DNA of 56,379 nt from Microscilla marina ATCC 23134 (GCF_000169175.1 NZ_AAWS01000059.1:1-56379), one strand, 5' to 3'; shown: positions 34,960 through 45,901, counted from the first letter of the stretch. Program-made: numbers and translations. The notes: generated from the letters alone by a model not told the origin.

Positions 34960-37900
34960 ATGTTTAACCCAAACAAAAAAGATAAGCACCTGACAAAAGG
35001 TGTGGCAAAGACCCTACAAGGCAGGGCGGTTGCCAAAATAACCCTTACTGTGGTGGCTACCACCTTGCTATTGCTTGCCGCCAATGCCTGGTATGCGCCC
35101 AACCTGCGGAATATTAGCCAAGGCAAAGCAAAGGTTACTGACCAAGTAACAGTGACCAAAGGCAGTGCGATGTTATGCAACGTAAGCGATAGCAAGGAAG
35201 TGACGATTGTAATTACTGAGTCTGAAGACAGTGATTTTGAGGAGACTGATGATGTGAATACTTTTACGATGAAGCTTGATGACCACTTCAAGTTTGACCT
35301 GAATAATACTCCTAAGGTAGTGATATCAGGTAATGCCAGTGAAGGAACCGATATAAATGTACAACTTGAAAATAAGACACTACAGTTTGACTATAAATTT
35401 ACAAATGTGTCTACAAGCAATGACATCATTAATTCTATCACCATTGAGGGCTTGTATGTACAGGCAGTTGATGAGAGTGCTACTACGGGCAACATTTATG
35501 TGACATCAGGTGGAACATCTATAGGTTTAACAGACGAGGATGAAACCTTAGGCACAGAAGGAACTGTGTTGGCTGACGTTAGCCTGCTGGGTGTTAATAT
35601 TAAGCAAGCAGGCAATGCCACCACCATCAATGAGGGGCAACAGATTACCCTCAAGGTAGGCCAAGTAACCAATGCTGAATATACTTGGGAGGTTCCGGCA
35701 GGGTTGAGCATTGTGAAGGAAGAAGTAATAGGTACTCAGTCCACCATTACATTGCAGGCTGACTTGATAGACCAAGAAAGCACCAGCATAGAGGTAAAAG
35801 TAGGGGTAACAGCAACGGCAAAAAATGATGAGTGTATCGGCGATTACTCTGATGAGTATCCATTAACCATTCAGTCTATAAAAGGTCTGAGTATTACCCC
35901 TGCCACAGCTAAGTTTTGCGAAGGTACCACCGAAACACAATCCTTAACTGACCTTGTATTGCAAGAAACTGGTATGACGGATTTTTCTGGACAAGGCACC
36001 CTGATATTAGCATTGTCAAACCAAGATTTTACCTTGGGAGGCGACAATCTTACCATCAAAGTTAATGATAAAGTGCCTTCGTCCTCTTCAGAAAAATTTA
36101 TGGTAAGTATTGAGGAGAACCAACTAAAAATAGTGTATGACTTTACTGGCAAAGATTCTGATGGTAAGGATTTTAGCTCAAAAAATGACCAAATAAAAAT
36201 TAGTAACATAACAGTGACTGCTGACAAGGATGCCGAAGCCTCAGTGGTTACTTTACGTCCAACCCTTGATAGCTTCAAAGCCTTGAATTGGAAGAAGGTG
36301 TTCCAAAACACCGACTTTGGCAGGTTTACCATGCTAAATAAGCCTGCTGATGTTACAAATATACAAGTGCTTAAAGCTGCCGAGGAGAACCAATTACACC
36401 TGATAGCAGTTGGTGCAAGCCATGCTACCCACTATGAGTGGACATTGCCTGCCGGGGTGGGGGTGGCGGGGGAGGCCCTTACCGATAAAGTAACCTCTGA
36501 AGTTACCAACACCCCCAATATTACTATACAGTATGATCCTGATAAAGTAACTGATCTGTCTGATGTGAAAGTAAAAAGTAAAAACGCTACTTGTGAAAGT
36601 GATAACCCTAAGTCCCTTGAATTATCAAAGAGCTTAAACATCATGGTCAACTTTCAGTCTGTTAGTGTGCCTTCGTGTGTAGGTGACTACCCAGTGAGGC
36701 TGTCACGTATTGTATGTACTGAGACTAGCAAAGGGGACAAGGGTTTTCAGGGAGGCAAAGTAACTATTAAGTTGCCCGAAGGGTTTAAGTTCTCGGTGAA
36801 ACCCAGGGTGTTTTTTGGCAAGGCAGCAGAAGATTTGAGCGAAATCACGAGCGTAAGCTATCCAGGTAATCAGAGGGAATTTACCTTTAGTCTGGAAGGC
36901 TTGGCAGATAATGAGGAGCTCGAAAAATTAACAATTTATGACGTAGTAGTAAAAGCTACTGAAGCTACCGATGCCAACGGAGAAGCCCTTTTGCAGGCAT
37001 CAGGTTTGTCTAGCCGTACCTTGTCTTTGGCAAGTTTCACTCGTGACGACCCACTCCCAACCCCTGAGTTTTTGGAGGTACCTTCGTTGCTTTGCAACGA
37101 AGCCAAGGGTCTTATCTTTTCGGTGAAACCACAGCCCGGGATGACATATAAATGGGAGTTTCCAACTGGAACAGCTATTACTTCCCCTTCTAACACCACT
37201 GCTGAGGTAACTGTAGATTTGAATAAAAATTTTGAGGGTGGTTTAGTAACAGTTACTGCTAAATCTACGGTAAATAGTTGCACAAGTACCAGCGCAAATA
37301 AAGCATTAGCCCTACCTGCAAAACCTGCCACCATAATAACGATTGAGGGAAAAGACAATTTATTTGTGGGCGAAGAGGCTACCTACACCGCAAAAGATGG
37401 GCAACTCGCCGCTACTTACCAGTGGACAGTTCCTGCGGGTTTGGAGCCAGTTGATGCCCCAGACGACTTTAATCCTAACCAGGAGAACTCTGTCTCAACT
37501 ACAGGACCTACGCTAAAACTAAAAGCAACCAGTACAGTAGATAAGGTTGATTTAAAAGTACAAGGAGTAAATGCCTGTGACGATAAGGGCGAAGCAGCTA
37601 CTAAAAAGATTACCAGTGTTCAGTCTAAGATAAGTTTTGTACTTGTAGACCTTGATGATGTGTGTGTAGGTGTTGATAATATCAAACCGCTAGATGTAAC
37701 GCTGAAAGAAACTTTTTATCAAGACTTTAAAGGAAAGGGAACCCTTACCCTAGAACTCAAGGCAAGTGAACCATTTACTTTAGTCGATAGTGATAGTGAG
37801 CTTACAGTAAATCTTACGAATGTAAAAAATGAAGCCATTAAGAGCGCTAAGGTGACAGGTGGAAAGTTGATTATTGAATATGATTTTACTGGAGAAGATG

Positions 37901-40900
37901 CTACTGACCTTGGAGAATTAAAGATCACAGGTGTACAAGTAAAGTTTAGCGGCAGCAACAGTGGTACGCTTACTCAGCTAGAGTTTGCGTCTACATTGCA
38001 ACTTGACTCTGAAACTACGAATAATGTGCCCTTAGTCCTTGATGACTCTAAGGTATTTGCTACTGTTAAAAGCTTGATTGTGTTTTCTACTAATGACGCC
38101 AAAATTACCGTTGATGAAACTACAAGTACCTTTTGCAAAGGCGAAATTTATACCCTGAGTGTAAGCGACATTACGGGAGCTGATAAGTATAAATGGACTT
38201 TGCCTGCTGGTGAGTTGGATTTTGTGAGTGATGATAGTGAAAGTAGAACTAAAAGTTCGATTGAGGTAAAGGTGATTGCTAATGCTGATGTAAAAGATGC
38301 TATAGTAAAAGTACAGGGGATAAGCGGCAAAAATAACACTTGTACAAGTGCAGAAGTAAGTTCAGAGTCGATTCAGCTACTGGCTAGTTTTAAAGCGTCA
38401 ACTACACCAACATTTGTTAGTCCTCCTACCTTTATTTGCAATGTAAACAGTGAAATCAAGGTGATAGAGGTAGAGCAGGTAGAGGGAGCTACTCAGTATG
38501 AGTGGACATTGGGCGAAGGCTTGACATTGGCGGTTATGGATGACGGTGATGAAATCGATGAAGGGGTTTTAACCACTACCAAAAACCGAATCATTATTAG
38601 GGTAGGTGATGGTATCATCGGAGATAAGTCGTCATTCATTAAAGTAAAGGGTGTGCAGGGTAACTGTGGGGTTAAAACCGATGGGGAGGCAACCCATCTA
38701 ATAGAAATATACGCTCCTAAGCTTAGCGTTAAAGATTTGAAGGATGCTTATACAGTAAATGCGGATCCTGTGCCACTGATAGGGCAACCAGCAGGAGGAG
38801 TATTTTCTGGTAAAGGTGTTTCTTTGGCTTCTGACCAAACTTATTATTTTAACCCAAAAGAATTAGGAGATATAGGGGAAACAACAATTATTTATACTTA
38901 TGAACATCCTGAGGCTAATTGTCTGTTTAGAGAAGGGTTTAAAGTGAATATTACTCGTTTTGTTACTGGATGCTTAAGCGCTGATGGTACTTTTAGTTTG
39001 CAAGTACAACAAGATGGAGGCAAAGTGTTGTATGGTTTGATAAGTGATAAGGTACAAGGTGATGATACTAACTTGGGGAGTAATGTAAAAGAAGGAAAAG
39101 TTTTTCCATCAACTACTATCAACGATTGTAGCAAGGTAACAGACCCTATTGACTTAACTGATGGTTTGATGTATAAGTATAAGTTTCTTGCTCCTGATAG
39201 ACCTACCACCAAAACAACGCTTAATGCGGTATTTTTGACGGTGGATAATGATAATAAGTGTGAATCAGTAGAAATAGCGCCAATAGATATTTATGTCAGC
39301 CCTAAGAAACCCATCATTGATGTTCAGTCTATGGCGCTTTGCAAAGACCAGGAAGTTTCTTATACAATCCAACACTATGATGCTAACTATGAATATGAGT
39401 GGGAGTTGGACGATGAGAGTATAGCTAACTTTGTAAAAACCGTTGGTAGTAGCGATGATAATAATAAAGGTCAAACAGTTACAATTAAAGGTGCGAAAGT
39501 TGGTAGCGTAGGTTTGAGTGTGATTGCCAAAGGTAAGAATACCAGTTGTAGCACACCGTCTGATGCTGTGCAAGTCACCGTGAAAGCGCCATTTGTGGTA
39601 GATGTAGAGGAGAAAGCGGGTGTAGCGTGCAATGGTGCCATAAAGACCTATATCCCTAAGCTTACCCAAACAAAAGATGGTGGAAGTACAGAAGAAATCA
39701 CAGACTTTACAGGTTATACATTTCAATGGATGTTTACCTCGGTAGATGGGATTTCTAAGGACCTAGGTGGCACAGAAGTAACGTATGATTGGGGAGCAAC
39801 TGCTGGTGAAGGGAATCTGACCCTTAAAGTTATAGCACCTGAACATTGTGAAGTAACAAAAACATTTACTTTTACTATCACTGATTTTTCTGCCCCTGCA
39901 ATAAAGGATTATGTAGAAGGTGAAAATAAAAATAAACGATTAGTGTGTGAAGGTGAGGTGGTAGATTATAAGCTGAAAAGTTCAGCCAACTTAGATAGGA
40001 TTACTTGGAAGGTAAGTGGTGGGCAACTGCTCACAGATGATGGCAGCAATGTAATAGTTGGAGGCAGTGTATCTAATACAAGTTCTATTAAAGTAAGGTG
40101 GAATGCCTCTGGGGGGAAAATTAATATTACAAAAAAGGCAGATGTGATGAAAACAGGTGATAGTGAATTGGACTGCCAAGTGGAAAAGATAGAGGAGATA
40201 ATTATCAACTCAAAACCTGAGCTGAAGTTTACTTCCAATAATAGTTCTTACTGTAAGGGTAGTGCTGAAGTTTTATTACTACCATTGATTATCATTGATG
40301 GGGTACAACTTAGTGAAGCACAAGTTGAGGCGAAAATTAAGGATCAGAAGATTAAATTTTATGAAACCAAAACTGACGATGCTGAAGAGGTAGCAGATAA
40401 AGAGAAAGAGTTTACAAATCCTTTTATACCTGCTGATCTTTCGGAAAATAATGAGTATAGGGTGGTGTATGAGTATACCTCCGAGAGCGGTTGTACATAT
40501 ACTTCATCTGTAAGGGCGTTCTCTGTTCAGAATCTCCCTGAAGTTGAATTGAGCATCAACACTGACAGTCAGCTACAAACTACAGAAATTGAAGAAGTTA
40601 CTAAAATAACTCAACTTTGTAATAGAGACCTTACTAAAGACGCTGATATTATATTGACGGCTAAAGAAGGTGGTGCAACGATTGGTAATGATAAAGAGTT
40701 TTTGTGGGAAATAGTCAAACAAGGCGAAGTCATTAAGACAGTTGACCAAAACACTGACGACTCTCAATTGCTCAAATATAGCGACTTGGCTAAAGTTGGC
40801 GGAGGTGATTTTACTATCAACTACACTTATTACATAGACAAAGCGAATGGCTGCAAAGCCACCCAAACCAAGAAGCTAAAGGTGTGGATGCCTGCTGAGG

Positions 40901-43695
40901 TGAGTGTGAAAGTAGGAACAGGTGGGAAAACCAGCTTTTGTGTCAGTGATAAGGATAAGTATGAGCTTACTACATTGGGTTTTGCGATAGGTGTCGAGGA
41001 GACAGGCCATTTTGAGATTAAGAAGTTACCAAATGGTGAACCTAAGATATTTGAAAAGGAAGATGGAAAGGTGTGGTTTAACCCCAATAACCCAACGTTA
41101 AAAGAAGAAGCTCCTGATAATGATGCTTCTATTGATGAGAAAAACAAGAACGCAGGGAAGTATGAAATTAGGTATGTATATAAATATGATGTATTAGATG
41201 AATGTGTTTTTAGGTCTGAGTCATTGACCATTGATATACAACCTTTGCCTAAACTTAGCATAGAAGGTTTAACTCAAGAATACTGTAATAACTCTGGTGC
41301 CATTGATTTCAATGTTTTTGATGAGGTAATAGGTGCTGATGGTGGGGAAACACAAGTGGTGGTACTTACTCAACTTGAGTATTATAAAGTATATCCTGAT
41401 GATCCCTCAAAGGATGGTTGGGAACCTGTAGAGGATAATGACCTTACTAAATTGACTCCAAGTGAAACCCCATACAAAATAAGGGCTATACATACCAATA
41501 GTGCAGGTTGTAGTGCTACATCTAGTGAACAATATTTTAAGGTTTTGTCAAACCCTACCGGTATCAAGCTCTCCGTTAGCAAAGTATACCACGAACAGGC
41601 AATGCATTTTAAGCCTTCCCAGACCAAAGAGAAGTGGCAGCGGGAGTGGATCATTGACGGCTCAGTTACCAATGCCGAGAATGCAGTGCACGCCACCAAA
41701 AGCAACAACGAAAACATTGGTTATTCTCTCACCACGAGCACTGGCGCTTGTGATGTTACCATCAAAAAGAGTTTTACGCTTGACTTTGACTTCGAAGGAC
41801 ATTGTGTGGGGAGCGGCTCTACCCTTACGAATAAGTCAATCCTCAGAGATGACCAAGGGGAAGACGAACTGAGAGAAATCAAGTGGACCATTGCTGATAA
41901 GGACAGAAATCAAATCAAAACTTTGAGCGGAGCAAAGGTTAACTACTCTTTTGCTGCGTCTGGCGAGTATTGGATTACCCTTACCCTGGTCAATAAAAAT
42001 AGAGATGCTACTTATGAACTCAAGAGAAGGGTAGACATTTTTGACGTGGTGACCGTAACCAGGGCGGAAAACTACATTGAACACTTTGAAAATGGAGCCA
42101 AAAGCTGGGTAAGCAGAGGGAGGGTTACCAAAAATCAGCAAACTAGCGACCAAACCAGCTGGCAACTAAAACCCCTGGGCAATGCCAATGGAGACGTGAT
42201 CAAAGAAACCGACGCCAACGATAAGAGAACCACTGTTTGGATGACTGACAACGGGAATCAAACCCATTATTACAACAACGAACAATCGTATGTAGAGAGC
42301 CCTTGCTACGACATAAGCGACCTGGACAAACCTATGGTGTCGTTGCGTTATTGGTCGCATACCGACAAAGGAGCCGATGGAGTAGCCTTGTTATACACCA
42401 TAGATGACGGCAAAACCTGGCAAATAGTGGGCAAGCAAACGCCCAAAATAGAAGGCTGGTACAATGGGAAAGGAATTTTGGGGGCACCCGGCAGCTCTAG
42501 CAGCAGAGAAGACGCCAACACCAATGAAGGTAACCAGGGGTGGACCGGTCTCGATTCTACCTGGCGTACTACTGCCTATAGCCTGAGCAATGTAAGGCAA
42601 GCCATGTTGGCTCAAAACACGTCGCGGGTAAGGTTTAGAATAGCCTTTGGTAGCAACAGCGACAACCCTCCCGGTCAACATGAAGGCTTTGCCTTTGATG
42701 ATTTTAGCCTCAGCAATCGTAACCGTACTTTATTGCTGGAGTATTTTACCAACGATGGGGTGCCAGGAGCCGAGACTTTGGACAAGGAAGTGAAACTTTT
42801 TCCTTACAACAACGGCAATACAAATACTGAAATCATCAGCATACATCACCATATGGGTTTTCCTGAGGCAGACGAACTCAACGAGTACAATTCCAAAGAT
42901 GTAAGTGGCCGTGCTTTTTACCACGGGATAAAAAATGCTCCAATGGCAATCATCGACGGGTTAGACACGAGCCGTCACCCCCATAATGAAGTATCGAGTT
43001 TGTTTTATGACCAACGGGTATTGAGTGTGTCTCCCTTTAGCATTACCATAGAGCCCCCTCAGGTGGCCAACCAACAGATGAAGATAAAAGCCCGGGTAAC
43101 CGCACTCGAAAACTTTGATCGACCAGTAGTAATACAAGTGGTAGTCATAGAAGACGAAGTGCCATCGCAAGGCAAAACTTACCACCACGTAATGCGTAAA
43201 ATGCTGCCCGATGCCGCGGGCACCTATTACAAACATACCTGGAAACCCGGCGACTCATACAACCTCGACTTGAGACCGTGGAAGGTGAAAGACCTGACAA
43301 TGAAATCGTACCGGATAGTAGTATTTGTAGAAGATTATGATACCAAAGAAGTGCACCAGGCAGCGGTAAGCTCTACCCAGGCATTGCGCCAGGACGAAGG
43401 ACAAGCCGGGCAAGGAGTAACTGGGCTGGACAAGCGCATTGTAGAGTCGGGCATGTTGCTGTTTCCTAACCCGGCAAACGACGAAGTACAACTCAAGCTT
43501 GCCCCCCAACAACAGCTCAAGTCTCGGGCTGCCTGGGAGATAAGCAACCTCAATGGGCAGGTTGTGGGCAGTGGAGTTTGGCAACCACACCAACGCAATA
43601 TGCGGGTAAGGGTAGGACATTTATCGCAAGGTGTCTACCTGTTCCGCGTGTTTGATGTAGACCGGGTGTTTTTGCTCAGGTTTGAGAAAAAATAG
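34960..43695 (+). CDS. Giant secreted T9SS protein C with PKD-like repeats
   Basis: A 2911-residue protein, the largest paralogue. Residues 1-58 are nearly the same as in protein B (GVAKTLQGRAVAKITLTVVA, LLLLAANAWYAPNL), with a long charged n-region and a probable ANA cleavage site. Residues 60-305 are an insertion relative to B, carrying an extra module with VTNAEYTWEVPAGL. Sequence then rejoins B at KFCEGTTETQSLTDLVLQE. Many Ig/PKD-like modules follow. The C-terminal block from about 2209 matches A and B: PKD-like, MAM-like, Omp28/thioredoxin-like (LLLEYFTN at about 2591) and a T9SS sorting domain (LLFPNPANDEVQLKL at about 2832). The last 1 kb is nearly identical to B in DNA. It is predicted to be a surface-exposed adhesin or matrix protein; no catalytic site is seen. 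Confidence 0.85.
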   Translation: MFNPNKKDKHLTKGVAKTLQGRAVAKITLTVVATTLLLLAANAWYAPNLRNISQGKAKVTDQVTVTKGSAMLCNVSDSKEVTIVITESEDSDFEETDDVNTFTMKLDDHFKFDLNNTPKVVISGNASEGTDINVQLENKTLQFDYKFTNVSTSNDIINSITIEGLYVQAVDESATTGNIYVTSGGTSIGLTDEDETLGTEGTVLADVSLLGVNIKQAGNATTINEGQQITLKVGQVTNAEYTWEVPAGLSIVKEEVIGTQSTITLQADLIDQESTSIEVKVGVTATAKNDECIGDYSDEYPLTIQSIKGLSITPATAKFCEGTTETQSLTDLVLQETGMTDFSGQGTLILALSNQDFTLGGDNLTIKVNDKVPSSSSEKFMVSIEENQLKIVYDFTGKDSDGKDFSSKNDQIKISNITVTADKDAEASVVTLRPTLDSFKALNWKKVFQNTDFGRFTMLNKPADVTNIQVLKAAEENQLHLIAVGASHATHYEWTLPAGVGVAGEALTDKVTSEVTNTPNITIQYDPDKVTDLSDVKVKSKNATCESDNPKSLELSKSLNIMVNFQSVSVPSCVGDYPVRLSRIVCTETSKGDKGFQGGKVTIKLPEGFKFSVKPRVFFGKAAEDLSEITSVSYPGNQREFTFSLEGLADNEELEKLTIYDVVVKATEATDANGEALLQASGLSSRTLSLASFTRDDPLPTPEFLEVPSLLCNEAKGLIFSVKPQPGMTYKWEFPTGTAITSPSNTTAEVTVDLNKNFEGGLVTVTAKSTVNSCTSTSANKALALPAKPATIITIEGKDNLFVGEEATYTAKDGQLAATYQWTVPAGLEPVDAPDDFNPNQENSVSTTGPTLKLKATSTVDKVDLKVQGVNACDDKGEAATKKITSVQSKISFVLVDLDDVCVGVDNIKPLDVTLKETFYQDFKGKGTLTLELKASEPFTLVDSDSELTVNLTNVKNEAIKSAKVTGGKLIIEYDFTGEDATDLGELKITGVQVKFSGSNSGTLTQLEFASTLQLDSETTNNVPLVLDDSKVFATVKSLIVFSTNDAKITVDETTSTFCKGEIYTLSVSDITGADKYKWTLPAGELDFVSDDSESRTKSSIEVKVIANADVKDAIVKVQGISGKNNTCTSAEVSSESIQLLASFKASTTPTFVSPPTFICNVNSEIKVIEVEQVEGATQYEWTLGEGLTLAVMDDGDEIDEGVLTTTKNRIIIRVGDGIIGDKSSFIKVKGVQGNCGVKTDGEATHLIEIYAPKLSVKDLKDAYTVNADPVPLIGQPAGGVFSGKGVSLASDQTYYFNPKELGDIGETTIIYTYEHPEANCLFREGFKVNITRFVTGCLSADGTFSLQVQQDGGKVLYGLISDKVQGDDTNLGSNVKEGKVFPSTTINDCSKVTDPIDLTDGLMYKYKFLAPDRPTTKTTLNAVFLTVDNDNKCESVEIAPIDIYVSPKKPIIDVQSMALCKDQEVSYTIQHYDANYEYEWELDDESIANFVKTVGSSDDNNKGQTVTIKGAKVGSVGLSVIAKGKNTSCSTPSDAVQVTVKAPFVVDVEEKAGVACNGAIKTYIPKLTQTKDGGSTEEITDFTGYTFQWMFTSVDGISKDLGGTEVTYDWGATAGEGNLTLKVIAPEHCEVTKTFTFTITDFSAPAIKDYVEGENKNKRLVCEGEVVDYKLKSSANLDRITWKVSGGQLLTDDGSNVIVGGSVSNTSSIKVRWNASGGKINITKKADVMKTGDSELDCQVEKIEEIIINSKPELKFTSNNSSYCKGSAEVLLLPLIIIDGVQLSEAQVEAKIKDQKIKFYETKTDDAEEVADKEKEFTNPFIPADLSENNEYRVVYEYTSESGCTYTSSVRAFSVQNLPEVELSINTDSQLQTTEIEEVTKITQLCNRDLTKDADIILTAKEGGATIGNDKEFLWEIVKQGEVIKTVDQNTDDSQLLKYSDLAKVGGGDFTINYTYYIDKANGCKATQTKKLKVWMPAEVSVKVGTGGKTSFCVSDKDKYELTTLGFAIGVEETGHFEIKKLPNGEPKIFEKEDGKVWFNPNNPTLKEEAPDNDASIDEKNKNAGKYEIRYVYKYDVLDECVFRSESLTIDIQPLPKLSIEGLTQEYCNNSGAIDFNVFDEVIGADGGETQVVVLTQLEYYKVYPDDPSKDGWEPVEDNDLTKLTPSETPYKIRAIHTNSAGCSATSSEQYFKVLSNPTGIKLSVSKVYHEQAMHFKPSQTKEKWQREWIIDGSVTNAENAVHATKSNNENIGYSLTTSTGACDVTIKKSFTLDFDFEGHCVGSGSTLTNKSILRDDQGEDELREIKWTIADKDRNQIKTLSGAKVNYSFAASGEYWITLTLVNKNRDATYELKRRVDIFDVVTVTRAENYIEHFENGAKSWVSRGRVTKNQQTSDQTSWQLKPLGNANGDVIKETDANDKRTTVWMTDNGNQTHYYNNEQSYVESPCYDISDLDKPMVSLRYWSHTDKGADGVALLYTIDDGKTWQIVGKQTPKIEGWYNGKGILGAPGSSSSREDANTNEGNQGWTGLDSTWRTTAYSLSNVRQAMLAQNTSRVRFRIAFGSNSDNPPGQHEGFAFDDFSLSNRNRTLLLEYFTNDGVPGAETLDKEVKLFPYNNGNTNTEIISIHHHMGFPEADELNEYNSKDVSGRAFYHGIKNAPMAIIDGLDTSRHPHNEVSSLFYDQRVLSVSPFSITIEPPQVANQQMKIKARVTALENFDRPVVIQVVVIEDEVPSQGKTYHHVMRKMLPDAAGTYYKHTWKPGDSYNLDLRPWKVKDLTMKSYRIVVFVEDYDTKEVHQAAVSSTQALRQDEGQAGQGVTGLDKRIVESGMLLFPNPANDEVQLKLAPQQQLKSRAAWEISNLNGQVVGSGVWQPHQRNMRVRVGHLSQGVYLFRVFDVDRVFLLRFEKK

Positions 43696-43717
43696 TCCTT
43701 AATTATTAATGTGGTTT

Positions 43718-43754
43718 AAAATGCCTGCGCCCTTTGGGTGCAGGTATTTTTTTT
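43718..43754 (+). terminator. Terminator shared by the giant genes, copy C
   Basis: ATGCCTGC and GCAGGTAT stem around GCCCTTTGGGT, then eight T, 25 nt after the stop codon. The preceding aattaatgtggtttaaa is also shared with gene B. Confidence 0.75.
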
Positions 43755-43774
43755 ACCAAAAGCTTGGGCAAAAT

Positions 43775-43850
43775 CAATACTCCGCAGTGATTTTAGCCAA
43801 AGTTGATTGCTGATTAACTCGTTGAGCTCACAAGTTCGGTTTACAGGTAT
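43775..43850. repeat. MITE type 1 remnant carrying a REP-like insert
   Basis: Begins CAATACTCCGCAGTGATTTT like the intact type 1 elements, then jumps to attaactcgttgagctcac and aagttcggtttacagg. Most of the element is missing. The insert is the same short repeat found inside the element at 46440-46685. Confidence 0.6.
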
Positions 43851-44014
43851 TAATCGGGTCCTAGTGGAGGCTATGCCGACATCCCGTTTGCGGGGAACCT
43901 TGTCGGAAAAGTATATAAGCGCTGAAGCAAAAAACCCCACCAACCAAAAATGGAAGGTAGGGTTAGCTTTGGGTTATAAAAAGTTTCTTTTTTGCCGTAA
44001 GCCAAATGTTTACT

Positions 44015-45871
44015 TTATTTGACGAAAACTTCCACTGTTTTGTTCACCGTTTCATTACCTAGTTTATCAACTCCCCGTATTTTAATCGTTTTTAAGCCTT
44101 TGCTATTCATCAAAATAGGCTTATTGTACTTTACTTCCTGCGAGCCATTAATAGAGATATAAGCGCTCTCTACCTCTATGTTGGCATCACGAGCAGTTAC
44201 AAACAAATAAGTGCCCGTGGCATATACCGAGGTAGTTTGAGTAATGTCTTCAGCCGTAATTTTGCCTATAGGGGGTGCACTAAACGACACGGCCATTTCG
44301 GGCCCTTTGTTATCTACAATCACAAAAAACTCTTCGGCTACCCGGTTGTTTACATTGTCTAGAGCATAATAAGCTATTTTGTGGTAACCGTCATCGTTTA
44401 TACTAAAAGGCTCACGGTAAGGGTTGGCACGGGCACCATCTATTTTAAACCCAGTACGTTTAATGCCCGACTCGGGGTCTTTAGCCACAATATTGATCAA
44501 AGTCTTGCGACTGATAAACACCGTATCATTTTTGCGATACACAGGCCCGGTAAACGTATGTTTGATAGAAGGCAGCGTCAAATCAAGAAACATATTTTCA
44601 TAAGAATCACTTGTTTCAAATCCTCCTTTATTTTTTACCCTGTCCAGAGCAGTATATTTAATCGTATGCGTACCCTCACTTTTAACCAACGGGAAAGGTT
44701 CGCGGTATAAACGCTCCAGCCCCCCATCTATAGCATAATACACCTTGTCTACCCCCGACTTATTGTCGCTTGCCGTCAAGCGCATCTTAGTTCGGCTTGA
44801 AATAAACACCCGCCCTCGGTTTTGGTACTGATCTCCTATCACCTCCGCCACAATTTTAGGCGCAGTTTTGTCTAAATAAAAAGAGTAAGTTTTTTCCTCC
44901 TCCTGGTTTTTTACCCGGTCGATGCTATGATAAGTAAGCACATACTCTCCTTCTTTGAGGTTGTTTAGTGATATAATGCCCTTGTAAGCCTGGAAGGGCT
45001 GCTCATTGAAACGGTAGCGAGTCACCGAAATGCCCGAAGCCTGGTCTTGAGCCGTAAGCAAAATAGTAGCTTTAGGTGATAAAATATCTCCTTTACGGTC
45101 GCCATTCACCTTATGCTCAGTTACCGGAGGGTTCAGGTCTACGCGAAATTTGGTAAACTTGGGCTTCTCTACATTGCCCACCTTGTCTACGCCATAATAA
45201 TTGACCGTATAGTCTTTGTCTTCGTCAAAATTGATAGTAGCGGTGTGGGGCACATAAGTGGCACTGTCTATCGACTGATATGTTTGGCGCACCCCTGCCA
45301 GCTCATCCTTGGTGATGATGTCAGCAACCAAGCCTTTTCCAAAAAAAACTTCTCCTTCTTGTTCGTAGCGAGGCGCGTTTTTTAACTCAATTACTGAAAA
45401 AGGGTCTGCCCCATCTGCGTTTATTTCAAACTGAACCTCTTCATTTGGGTTGGCGTCTTTGTGCCCAATAAAGTGCTTGCCTGGTCCTTCCCAATACATA
45501 GGGTCAGAAAAAGCCTCCATCTGCTTTACCTTGCTATAGCTAAGGCGGTGCATGTCTGATCCATCGGGTTTCGACGAAGCAAATACATAAACAGGTAACC
45601 CTACTTGCCAAAAAACCCTTCCTTCTTTGTCTACAAAAATCTTCTTTTGGTGGATACGGTCACGTTCGCCAGTATTACGAACTGTAATGGGTTTATCAGA
45701 CATCTTATCAAGCTTTTTTTCGAGACTGTCTGCCAATGCCCTCAGTTGCCGGATATGTTCCTGGAGAATGGCACGTTGGCTGGTTTGAGCCATTGCCATA
45801 CTCGATACAAGCAGCAAAGCACATACCCTGGATAAAAACAAGGTAACTTTGTTTGTACTTCGAAATATCAT
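44015..45871 (-). CDS. Secreted Ig-repeat protein (OmpL47-like repeats)
   Basis: About 618 residues, taking the Met at 45871, which gives a normal signal peptide (VCALLLVSSMAMAQ). An upstream Met at 45901 would add 10 residues. After a short coiled-coil (HIRQLRALADSLEKKLDKM) and an N-terminal domain of about 150 residues, four or five Ig-like repeats of about 95 residues follow, with marks such as DLNPPVTEHKVNGD, LTAQDQASGISVTRYRFN, EGEYVLTYHSIDRVKNQE, HTIKYTALDRVKNKGG and KIAYYALDNVNN. These resemble the OmpL47/chitobiase-like repeats of surface proteins, which use an SGI/SGV turn and a conserved xxYxAxDxxxN strand. There is no T9SS sorting domain at the C-terminus, so it is probably periplasmic or outer-membrane associated. 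It is convergent with giant gene C. Confidence 0.75.
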   Translation of the reverse strand: MIFRSTNKVTLFLSRVCALLLVSSMAMAQTSQRAILQEHIRQLRALADSLEKKLDKMSDKPITVRNTGERDRIHQKKIFVDKEGRVFWQVGLPVYVFASSKPDGSDMHRLSYSKVKQMEAFSDPMYWEGPGKHFIGHKDANPNEEVQFEINADGADPFSVIELKNAPRYEQEGEVFFGKGLVADIITKDELAGVRQTYQSIDSATYVPHTATINFDEDKDYTVNYYGVDKVGNVEKPKFTKFRVDLNPPVTEHKVNGDRKGDILSPKATILLTAQDQASGISVTRYRFNEQPFQAYKGIISLNNLKEGEYVLTYHSIDRVKNQEEEKTYSFYLDKTAPKIVAEVIGDQYQNRGRVFISSRTKMRLTASDNKSGVDKVYYAIDGGLERLYREPFPLVKSEGTHTIKYTALDRVKNKGGFETSDSYENMFLDLTLPSIKHTFTGPVYRKNDTVFISRKTLINIVAKDPESGIKRTGFKIDGARANPYREPFSINDDGYHKIAYYALDNVNNRVAEEFFVIVDNKGPEMAVSFSAPPIGKITAEDITQTTSVYATGTYLFVTARDANIEVESAYISINGSQEVKYNKPILMNSKGLKTIKIRGVDKLGNETVNKTVEVFVK

Positions 45872-45901
45872 TTTTTTGTAAGTTAAAAGTTTGGAATACA
45901 A

